From Acidobacteriota bacterium (GTDB lineage Bacteria; Acidobacteriota; Terriglobia; UBA7540), in NCBI GenBank assembly GCA_021827245.1, contig JAKAWN010000015.1, positions 1-7,684 on the forward strand: a DNA stretch of 7,684 nt. The letters run 5' to 3'. The notes beneath the pieces are model-generated. The model was given only the letters and a program-made list of their open reading frames with translations. It had not been told where the DNA came from and searched no databases. Position 1 is the first letter of the stretch. Every line of letters starts with the position of its first letter. Shown here piece after piece: positions 1 to 5,439 of the stretch. The translations under genes were made by a program, and so were the position numbers.

Positions 1-140
1 GTGCGGGCGTTGATTGTGCAGGTGAGTTCGCGCATGATGGCGTGAACAGGGAGGGGTTGGTTCAACAGTTTCGACTTCGGACGTTGCTGTTCCTACTGAA
101 CGAATGAGAGGTGTGATTCCTCAAGAAACGGAGAATTAGA
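1..140 (+). other. Leader upstream of the PEGA-domain gene, possibly with the tail of an upstream gene
   Basis: Two + strand frames are open from the left edge. One ends at a TGA at 43-45 (14 codons), the other at a TGA at 105-107 (34 codons). Either could be the 3' end of an upstream gene, but both are too short to judge. The rest is leader for the gene at 141. I see no convincing -35/-10 pair and no hairpin followed by a T run. Confidence 0.3.
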
Positions 141-875
141 ATGGCACATCAACTTCGAGTTGCGTGTATTGTTGCTATTTCCCTCCTTACGTCAGTTGCA
201 CTGGCTCAGGGCCAGAGCGTGAGTTTTTCAGGGCTAGGATTCGCGGGCAGTCTTGGCCCCGGCTCCTATCAGTTGCTGGGGACAGTCCCTGCGCTCGTGG
301 GACAATCGGGTAGAACCGCGCCGAAGTCCAGTATGAATCGGCAGAGAGCCGATTCCTTTGGCTACCATCGATACCCGAGCTATGGTTATTACGCTTCTGA
401 TCTGGAGTTTGGTTTGCCCAGCTATTTTGCCGCCTATTTCGGTGGTGGCTATGCCAATGCTTACGGGCAAAATGGCGGCCAACAACAAGGTAATGGAAGT
501 CAGGCGCAAAGTCAGGGCGGAAATCAGAATCAGGGAATGAGCGGAAACCAGAATCAGAGCAAGAAAGGCGAGGGAAAGGCAGAGGCGCCGCCAGAAAAAC
601 CTCAGTATCTAACTTACACTCCCAAAAAGAAAACACTTCAAGAGGAAGCGAAATCTGGCAAGGCGCTTGAGGTTGACTTCAAGTCAGTTCCGGCCGGCGC
701 GGTGGTCACTGTTGACGGGTATTTTCTTGGTAAGACTCCGATGACCGAGCGGATTCCTCTCGGCAAGCATCTCGTTTCAATTACGAAATGGGGCTATCAG
801 TCGTGGGAGCACGAATTGGACGTCAGCAAAGGGAAATCGCTGAGCGTAAACCCCACGTTACACAAAGACTGGTAG
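141..875 (+). CDS. Secreted PEGA-domain protein with Asn/Gln/Gly-rich linker
   Basis: The 244-residue product starts with a signal peptide: a short charged start, a hydrophobic core at about residues 7-20 and a likely signal peptidase I site after Ala-Leu-Ala (residue 22). It should therefore act outside the cytoplasm. Residues 75-107 are rich in Tyr and Gly. Residues 108-142 are a low-complexity Gly/Asn/Gln linker containing GNQNQ twice (127-131 and 135-139), followed by a Lys/Glu/Pro stretch. Residues about 175-240 match the PEGA domain: a beta strand, VPAGAVVTVDG, a G-K-TP turn, a PLGKH segment and a final GY. PEGA is a small beta-rich domain, common in surface proteins and thought to bind or pack against envelope components; its ligand here is unknown. 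The ATG at 141 has GGAG at 130-133, seven bases upstream. Long spacer downstream, so probably transcribed alone. The domain call is firm, the function is not. Confidence 0.88.
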   Translation: MAHQLRVACIVAISLLTSVALAQGQSVSFSGLGFAGSLGPGSYQLLGTVPALVGQSGRTAPKSSMNRQRADSFGYHRYPSYGYYASDLEFGLPSYFAAYFGGGYANAYGQNGGQQQGNGSQAQSQGGNQNQGMSGNQNQSKKGEGKAEAPPEKPQYLTYTPKKKTLQEEAKSGKALEVDFKSVPAGAVVTVDGYFLGKTPMTERIPLGKHLVSITKWGYQSWEHELDVSKGKSLSVNPTLHKDW

Positions 876-1380
876 CATCGAATGCCTTATGACGTGTCGG
901 GTTATGTCTCGCGATAAGCTGGGAGGTCGCAGCTAATACATTCGACTCGCGGCAGGAGTTTTCCTCATCAAGCAGGAGAAAATGCTTTCGCTCCATTAGC
1001 CAAACCTAGCTTGGATCTTGCCTTTGCATCAAGTAACATGGCCAGACGGTTTGCGGAGGATTTCTTCTCTGCCGGCTTGGGGCTTGCCGGTGCCTCTTGC
1101 CGTCACAGAATCGGCTGCGGGATTGGCACCAAAAGACGGCGCAGCTTCCGGATATGGCGCATTCTCAGCATGGCCACCGGGAAACCAGCCGGAAGTGCCC
1201 GCTCCTTAAGACAAAACCAAGAGGTCAGGCGTTTTGCGCAGGACTGAAGCTCGGGCAGGTTTGAGGATTTTCTCTCTAACCTATTGAAAACGGATATCTT
1301 GACTCAAGGACGAGTGTGAATCAGTGACGATCCGGAAGATTCGAAGAGCGCGCCATGCCTTGCAACCTGCAATCTGGTCA

Positions 1381-1487
1381 TGGGGATAGCGATAACAAAC
1401 GTCCTACCTCCCCAAGGTGATCGAACCTTGCTGACGGTCATCCAATGTACGGGGAGCTACCCTGCAAATTTTCCCGCCGTACGGGTA
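1381..1487 (+). promoter_or_regulatory. Cluster of inverted repeats, possible structured leader RNA
   Basis: Three stems can be drawn. TGGGGATAG at 1381-1389 pairs with CTA at 1404-1406 and TCCCCA at 1409-1414. CAAGGT at 1413-1418 pairs with ACCTTG at 1425-1430 around six bases. GTACGG at 1447-1452 pairs with CCGTAC at 1477-1482, plus GG/CC across a bulged G at 1476. The last stem competes with a smaller hairpin, CCCG at 1473-1476 with CGGG at 1482-1485, which is followed by a pyrimidine-rich but interrupted T tract. That resembles an attenuator, but no known riboswitch class was recognised and the element lies about 190 bases before the next start codon. Confidence 0.3.
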
Positions 1488-1613
1488 TTCCTTTCTTACT
1501 CTTTGGGCCGCGCGTTTTCTGATAAAACTCGTATGTAATTGATATTTCGTCACTTCATTCGGATTCACAGCATGGAACCCAACGTGCGAAATCGTCATAT
1601 GGGGAAATCTGTG

Positions 1614-1647
1614 AGTGCAAATTCAAAAGTGCAAAGATCTGTTGCAC
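1614..1647 (+). repeat. Three copies of GTGCAA just upstream of a start codon
   Basis: AGTGCAAA occurs at 1614-1621 and again at 1628-1635, in direct orientation and 14 bases apart. The inverse, TTGCAC, is at 1642-1647. The second and third copies form the dyad GTGCAA-N7-TTGCAC (1629-1647), with AGATCT near its centre. The cluster ends 16 bases before the GGAGGAGGG ribosome binding site at 1664-1672. It could be an operator for a dimeric regulator or an RNA hairpin that affects translation of the gene at 1676. Which it is, if either, cannot be told from sequence alone. Confidence 0.35.
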
Positions 1648-1675
1648 GATCAGACAGTCTCCCGGAGGAGGGTCC

Positions 1676-2671
1676 ATGGCTCCAGTCAAAGAGAGATGGA
1701 GTGTAGAGTACAGGCCTACGTTGGACGACGTCGAAATACATTTGCCCGAAGAGTGGGACAATGACCCGCCCAGCGATGCGCCGGTGTATCACAAGCGGAG
1801 AACCGCAGCGCTATGGACTGCACTGGCATCACTGGCTGTGGTGCTGGCAGTCGTAGCAGCTTACGGCTATGCAGTATTGAGCAACCAGAATTCTCAACTT
1901 GCGTGGCTGCCCGGGCTGGCGAAGTCGATTTCGGCAGTTCGTGCGCGCACGAGCGGCCTAGAAGCCGCGTTAAAAGAGTGGGGTCGCAAGCAGGATGATC
2001 TGGCTGCTCGCGTTCAAAATCTGGACGCCGGATGGCAATCTCGATTAGATAAGGTTCGCATGCAGGCAGCGGGGCTGGTTGGCAATGCGTACCAGAAAGA
2101 GCGAGAGGAATTGAATGCGAGGACTGCCGCTCTCAATGCGCAGATTGCGGCGATGGCGACTCGTCAGCAGGCGGAGCACACCCGTCTGAAGCAGCTCGAG
2201 CAACGACTGGCCATGACACGACAGGAATTCGCTTCACTTCGAGAGAATTACACCCGCGGACTTGCTGCCGTCCAGGAACAACAGATCTCTAATCAACGAG
2301 CGATTTCTTCATTGAATAACGCGCTTTCAACCGACCAGATTAATTTTGAAGCCGAGAAAAACCAGGATGCCGAAATTGTTCCTGGTGTTTCGCTGCATTT
2401 GACTGGCACGGACATTGCCCACCAGCGATTCGGAGGATGGGTGTGGCTGGCGGCAACAAGAAGAAGAATATGGGTTAAACGCCAGGCTATCCAAGCTCCC
2501 ATCGTATTCTATCCCTCAGACGGCGGTGAGGCTTATGAGCTGGTGGTTACGCGAGTAAAGCAGAATGACGTAACCGGCTACATGCTGGTTCCAAGTGGTA
2601 CGAAGACCCAGCAGGCGGATGTAGCATCAAATAGCAGACTTGCGGTCCAACCGGATCGGGGCACTTTCTAA
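1676..2671 (+). CDS. Unknown single-pass membrane protein with periplasmic coiled coil
   Basis: The 331-residue product was not recognised as a named family. Residues 1-44 are polar and acidic, then basic (HKRR at 39-42), and should be cytoplasmic. Residues about 45-68 form one hydrophobic membrane helix, giving an N-in, C-out topology by the positive-inside rule. Residues about 85-215 are rich in Ala, Gln, Glu, Leu and Arg in a heptad-like pattern, a long coiled coil. Residues about 220-305 look like a compact beta-rich domain with a conserved-looking core: LHLTGTD, GGWVWL, RRRIWV, PIVFYP, YELVVTRV and VTGYMLVP. The last 25 residues are polar and probably disordered. The ATG at 1676 has a very strong site, GGAGGAGGG at 1664-1672. 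The architecture recalls envelope spacer or scaffold proteins, but an enzymatic role is not indicated. It is followed after 141 bases by the phospholipase C-like gene. Confidence 0.85.
   Translation: MAPVKERWSVEYRPTLDDVEIHLPEEWDNDPPSDAPVYHKRRTAALWTALASLAVVLAVVAAYGYAVLSNQNSQLAWLPGLAKSISAVRARTSGLEAALKEWGRKQDDLAARVQNLDAGWQSRLDKVRMQAAGLVGNAYQKEREELNARTAALNAQIAAMATRQQAEHTRLKQLEQRLAMTRQEFASLRENYTRGLAAVQEQQISNQRAISSLNNALSTDQINFEAEKNQDAEIVPGVSLHLTGTDIAHQRFGGWVWLAATRRRIWVKRQAIQAPIVFYPSDGGEAYELVVTRVKQNDVTGYMLVPSGTKTQQADVASNSRLAVQPDRGTF
2404..2418 (+). promoter_or_regulatory. Near-perfect sigma-54 promoter match inside a coding region
   Basis: TGGCACGGACATTGC fits the -24/-12 consensus TGGCACG-N4-TTGC exactly, including the invariant GG and GC at correct spacing. 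It lies within codons for Thr-Gly-Thr-Asp-Ile-Ala of the coiled-coil gene, about 395 bases before the start of the next gene. Intragenic sigma-54 sites are known in other bacteria. A chance match shaped by the protein sequence is just as possible. Confidence 0.25.
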
Positions 2672-2672
2672 A

Positions 2673-2686
2673 GCCTGAAGCCAGGC
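2673..2686 (+). terminator. Small hairpin just after the coiled-coil gene
   Basis: GCCTG at 2673-2677 pairs with CAGGC at 2682-2686 around four bases, starting two bases after the stop codon. There is no T run after it, so it is at best a weak or factor-dependent terminator or an mRNA 3'-end stabiliser. Confidence 0.18.
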
Positions 2687-2812
2687 CGTAGAGCGAATTG
2701 ACCACGCAGGGTCTCCCTTTCCTTCCTACTGTTGTCCCAGAGTTTCTTGCGGAGACCTAATCTTCAACATGACCGCTAACAGTGATGTCGAGTTTGAACG
2801 TAGCGACAAACC

Positions 2813-4189
2813 GTGGAAACCATTCGAATTGAGTCCGTGGCAGGCAACAAGGGACGCGATTCACCGGTCCGGATCCCCATTGCCATAACTCTCGCTCTCT
2901 ACGTACTTGTTGCCGCGCCCCTTCTCAAGGGGTATTCTGTTCTGAGCCACGAGGCATTGATCGATGCTGCCTGGAAACCCTTCATTGTTCCTCTTCTTCT
3001 AAGCCGCTATCCGTACGCAACTCCGGCACAACTTCGGGAGGCCCACGCATTTGCTTATGGCGGTTGCGTCATTCAGGATATGGGTTATTACCCGCTCGGA
3101 AACAAGTTCTTCAGCAAGCTAACGCATTATGTGCGCACTGGGGACTTTGTGGAAGCACTCCTGAACGACTCAAGAAATATCAATGAATACGCCTTTGCTT
3201 TGGGGGCGCTTTCTCATTATGTTGCGGACAGCACCGGACACCCTGTAGCGGTGAATATCTCGGTTCCGAAAATGTACCCCAGACTGGAGCAGAAATACGG
3301 AAATCGCGTTACGTACGAAGAAGACCCTACGGCACACATCATGACGGAGTTTTCCTTTGATGTGGTGCAAATCACTGGAGCGGGATATCTTCCCAGGACT
3401 TACCATAATTTCATCGGTTTCAATGTGCCAAAGAGGTTCCTCTGCCGCGCTTTTCAGCAAACCTATGGTTTGAAACTCACCAGGCTCTTCTGGTCAGAAA
3501 GACTTTCCCTTTGGCTCTATAAGCTCAGTGCCAGCGAAATCATCCCCGATATCGGTCAAATTCTCTGGCGGCAAAGGCGAAAGGAACTCTATCGCGTCAA
3601 TCCACAGATTGTGACAGCAAGATTCGCATATCGGCTTTCGCCGGAAAACTACAAGAGGCCATACAGACGACGTGGAAGATTTCGCCGGCTGGAACCGTGG
3701 ATGTGGCATTGGCGGTCCGCTGCCAAGCGTGCCAATGTCCGCTTCATTTCAAGGGTGCTAGTTCTTTTCATCGAGGTGATGCCGAAGGTAGGACCGCTGA
3801 GAACTCTCCGGTTCAAGCCTCCTACTGTTCAAGTTCAGGATTTATTCATCAGAGGGTTTGATGTCACTGTCTCGCGCTTTGATTCTGATCTTTCAGACCT
3901 GCGGAATGGCGACCTAGTATTACATGAAGAGAATTTGGATACAGGCAGATCGGTACAGGTAGGACGGTATTTCCTCGCCGACGAAACCTACGCCAAGCTC
4001 TTGAATGATCTTGCCAAGCATCATTTTCGCAGCTTGACACCTGGACTTCGCCAAAACATCCTCTCGTTCTACCAGAATCTCGGCGCGCCCATTGTCTCAA
4101 AGGAGCAGCCTCAAAAATGGAGAAGGGTTGTTCGTGAGCTGAGCGTGCTCAGGTCGATGGCGGCACAGAGGCAAATCGCCTCTCATTGA
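2813..4189 (+). CDS. Zinc-dependent phospholipase C-like protein, membrane-anchored or secreted
   Basis: The 458-residue product has an N-terminal hydrophobic segment at about residues 20-38, a signal peptide or membrane anchor, followed by GYSVLSHEAL, a typical start of the bacterial zinc-dependent phospholipase C domain. Metal-ligand candidates fit the Bacillus cereus enzyme pattern: His47, Asp89 (QDMGYYP), His105 (LTHYVRTGDF), His135 and Asp139 (SHYVADSTGHP), and His175 with Glu179 (HIMTE). The family hydrolyses phospholipid head groups using three zinc ions outside the cytoplasm; activity here is inferred. After about residue 190 comes a roughly 270-residue extension, with a very basic stretch at 279-311 and a mixed alpha/beta tail that I do not recognise. 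The start is a GTG with no clear ribosome binding site; the frame is closed upstream by a TAG at 2801-2803, and a second GTG lies at 2837. Start choice is uncertain, family assignment good. Confidence 0.82.
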   Translation: METIRIESVAGNKGRDSPVRIPIAITLALYVLVAAPLLKGYSVLSHEALIDAAWKPFIVPLLLSRYPYATPAQLREAHAFAYGGCVIQDMGYYPLGNKFFSKLTHYVRTGDFVEALLNDSRNINEYAFALGALSHYVADSTGHPVAVNISVPKMYPRLEQKYGNRVTYEEDPTAHIMTEFSFDVVQITGAGYLPRTYHNFIGFNVPKRFLCRAFQQTYGLKLTRLFWSERLSLWLYKLSASEIIPDIGQILWRQRRKELYRVNPQIVTARFAYRLSPENYKRPYRRRGRFRRLEPWMWHWRSAAKRANVRFISRVLVLFIEVMPKVGPLRTLRFKPPTVQVQDLFIRGFDVTVSRFDSDLSDLRNGDLVLHEENLDTGRSVQVGRYFLADETYAKLLNDLAKHHFRSLTPGLRQNILSFYQNLGAPIVSKEQPQKWRRVVRELSVLRSMAAQRQIASH

Positions 4190-4702
4190 CAACTGATCAT
4201 TGTATCGTTCCCGGACAACTATGCGGCAGCATTCTGGACTGCTCCTGAGACGCACATCGTTCGCTGCCATTTGTGCGCCGATGGATGTATGCCTTCGCTT
4301 GAAATGCCCACCTTGCTCACTCGGAGACTTGCTTTGTCAGCCAGCGAGTGGAAGGAACGCGCCATCAAAGCGGCACCCATCGCATTCTGTTTTGACCAAA
4401 GATTTGGATTTGTAGCGCATGGCCTCCCGGCCGGTTCCCCACGTGCGCGGATTTTCGGTTGCGCCAGTCGAAAAAATTTCACACTTCGGAAGTTTGTTCA
4501 CGCTAAGTGGTCGCCGGGGATTAATGACGAATTTGATAACTCAAACTAACTTAAGGACTTACGTGTTAATCCGAAACGGCATTCCACTTGCTACGTACAC
4601 AGTGCTGGGCAGACTCAAATTGGATCGATATTGCGGGTACGGAAACGAACCGACACATCTGATACGGTTGTCTGCCATTACTTATGTACGTGATATTACG
4701 GA

Positions 4703-4731
4703 TTGAATTGTCTCATTCGATCCTCTAGATT
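4703..4731 (+). promoter_or_regulatory. Possible sigma-70 promoter in the AT-rich stretch
   Basis: TTGAAT (4703-4708) and TAGATT (4726-4731) each match four of six consensus bases with the ideal 17-base spacing. If used, transcription would start near 4738 and cross the hairpin at 5115-5149 towards the export genes. In AT-rich DNA such a match is not rare. Confidence 0.22.
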
Positions 4732-5114
4732 AAGGAGATCGACGGGCGCGTGAAGTTACGAGGGCAAAATAAACACCGCGGTCAGTCGGAGACTTTCGCA
4801 CCGTGCTTCGAACAACTGAGATCAGATGCGTCGAAGTCTTGGCGCGAAAAGAACCGACCACGAGGCAACCAACAAAGGCATGGCGCGAATCGTACGATCT
4901 GTTATCTCAGAAGAAAACGGGTATCAGCACGTTGCTCGCGGGGGCAAAGTCAGGGGCGGAAAACTGAGGGTCGCCATAAAGAAGCAACTTGGATTTCTTG
5001 ATTTAATGCACCGGAAATAACGAGAATTCCAAAGAATCGCTCAAAAGGCAATGGGGCGCATTGTTGAAATCATGATCAGCCGCAAGATGCAATATTGAAT
5101 GTTCGGAACAACGT

Positions 5115-5149
5115 GGGAGCGAGGAAACCGGGCAAGTTTCCACGCTCCC
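5115..5149 (+). repeat. Long near-perfect inverted repeat (strong hairpin)
   Basis: GGGAGCG at 5115-5121 pairs with CGCTCCC at 5143-5149, then an A-A mismatch (5122/5142), then GGAAAC at 5123-5128 pairs with GTTTCC at 5136-5141, closing a seven-base loop. That is 13 pairs in 14 positions. No T run follows on either strand, so it is not a standard intrinsic terminator. The inner arm GTTTCC can also pair with a second GGAAAC at 5172-5177. It could be the core of a small or leader RNA, a protein-binding dyad or a dispersed palindromic repeat. Confidence 0.6.
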
Positions 5150-5189
5150 GTAGCCATAACGACCAGCGCTTGGAAACGGAGAGTACGTC

Positions 5190-5300
5190 ATGGCCTATGG
5201 GAAGTTTACCACAGACTTTTTTCACTCACAATTTGGCCAATCGGCTACATTTCTTAGCGATCACGCATTGCGGACACCCGCTGTGAACGGCCCTCCGTGA
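5190..5300 (+). CDS. Possible 36-residue small protein
   Basis: An ATG at 5190 is preceded by GGAGAG at 5178-5183 with an ideal six-base gap, better than the site of several larger genes here. The frame runs 36 codons to a TGA ending at 5300. The product begins MAYGKFTTDFF, is mildly aromatic, has no membrane helix or signal peptide and matches no family I know. The ribosome binding site overlaps the 3' partner (GGAAAC, 5172-5177) of an alternative fold of the upstream hairpin, so translation could be structure-controlled. Against a real gene: it is short, has no codon-use evidence and includes a T6 run (5217-5222) that might instead belong to a terminator. Confidence 0.28.
   Translation: MAYGKFTTDFFHSQFGQSATFLSDHALRTPAVNGPP
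5195..5222 (+). terminator. Weak intrinsic terminator candidate
   Basis: CTATGG at 5195-5200 pairs with CCACAG at 5209-5214 with one A-C mismatch around an eight-base loop, and T6 follows at 5217-5222 after two bases. The stem is weak. It overlaps the possible small ORF at 5190-5300, so the two readings compete. If real, it would end a short RNA that contains the hairpin at 5115-5149. Confidence 0.2.
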
Positions 5301-5381
5301 GGCGCTGGGCGTTGCTGTCTCCCTTCCGACGGCCCCCAAAAATCAGGATTAAACGGGGTTCTTTCGAAATGGGGGCGTCAA

Positions 5382-5393
5382 CCGCAACTGCGG
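5382..5393 (+). promoter_or_regulatory. Dyad CCGCA-AC-TGCGG upstream of the export operon
   Basis: A perfect inverted repeat with five-base arms and a two-base centre, ending 46 bases before the start codon at 5440. An 8-base palindrome, TTTCGAAA (5362-5369), lies just before it. The size and position suit an operator for a dimeric regulator, but no particular family can be named. Confidence 0.3.
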
Positions 5394-5401
5394 CATACGT
5401 T

Positions 5402-5425
5402 GGCGCGGAAATTCCATTTCGCGCC
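5402..5425 (+). promoter_or_regulatory. Hairpin directly before the ribosome binding site of the export gene
   Basis: GGCGCG (5402-5407) pairs with CGCGCC (5420-5425), and after a bulged G (5408) AAAT (5409-5412) pairs with ATTT (5416-5419), leaving a three-base TCC loop. The 10-bp stem ends two bases before GGAGAGAGGG (5428-5437). Such a stem can influence ribosome access or mRNA stability. The right part, CCATTTCG (5414-5421), could instead pair with CGAAATGG at 5365-5372, so two exclusive folds exist on paper. Confidence 0.45.
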
Positions 5426-5439
5426 TAGGAGAGAGGGTC

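Larger units (their letters stand above)
876..1675. other. 800-base spacer without a convincing gene
   Basis: Open frames here are short, overlap one another in several phases and lack good starts. An AGGAG at 974-978 precedes an ATG at 982 by only three bases, and that frame meets a TAG after five codons; it then stays open to a TAA ending at 1209. Small inverted repeats occur at 917-934 (AGCTG/CAGCT) and 1072-1090 (CCGGC/GCCGG), neither followed by a T run. The second half holds stronger dyads, listed separately (1381-1487 and 1614-1647). I see no tRNA, insertion sequence or CRISPR repeat. Confidence 0.6.
4190..5439. other. 1.25-kb spacer without a convincing large gene
   Basis: Several frames of 60-95 codons overlap here on both strands, and none shows a recognisable domain, signal peptide or consistent coding pattern. 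One + frame runs from 4200 to 4706 with a single TAG at 4413-4415; it could be gene debris but resembles no family I know. A second + frame, from a GTG at 4750 to 5001, encodes an Arg/Gln-rich, low-hydrophobic product unlike a real protein. DNA at about 4500-4740 is visibly AT-richer than its surroundings. Palindromes include CCGGCCGG (4427-4434) and ATCGTACGAT (4889-4898). Stronger elements towards the right end are listed separately. I see no transposase, terminal inverted repeats, tRNA or CRISPR array. Confidence 0.55.

Noticed and set aside
187..636. Minus-strand open frame of about 150 codons inside the PEGA gene
   Set aside because: It is antisense to a gene with a clear signal peptide and PEGA domain and shows no domain of its own.
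1413..1430. Minus-strand resemblance to a tRNA T-arm (GGTTCGATC)
   Set aside because: The loop is six rather than seven bases and no acceptor, D or anticodon arms can be placed around it.
1572..1706. 44-codon frame from an ATG at 1572 overlapping the start of the coiled-coil gene
   Set aside because: No ribosome binding site, and it runs over the strong start at 1676 in another phase; a chance frame is more likely.
4219..4549. Overlapping frames of 87 and 92 codons on opposite strands
   Set aside because: They overlap each other, have no ribosome binding sites of note and no recognisable domain; treated as non-coding.
4750..5020. Frames of 83 and 64 codons on the + strand
   Set aside because: They overlap in different phases, and the longer is an Arg/Gln-rich product without hydrophobic core. 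An AAGGAG at 4732-4737 is 12 bases from the GTG and would overlap the start of the transcript from the promoter candidate at 4703-4731.
5401..5415. Sigma-54-like sequence TGGCGCGGAAATTCC before the OPX gene
   Set aside because: The essential GC of the -12 element is CC, and the bases are better explained as part of the hairpin at 5402-5425.
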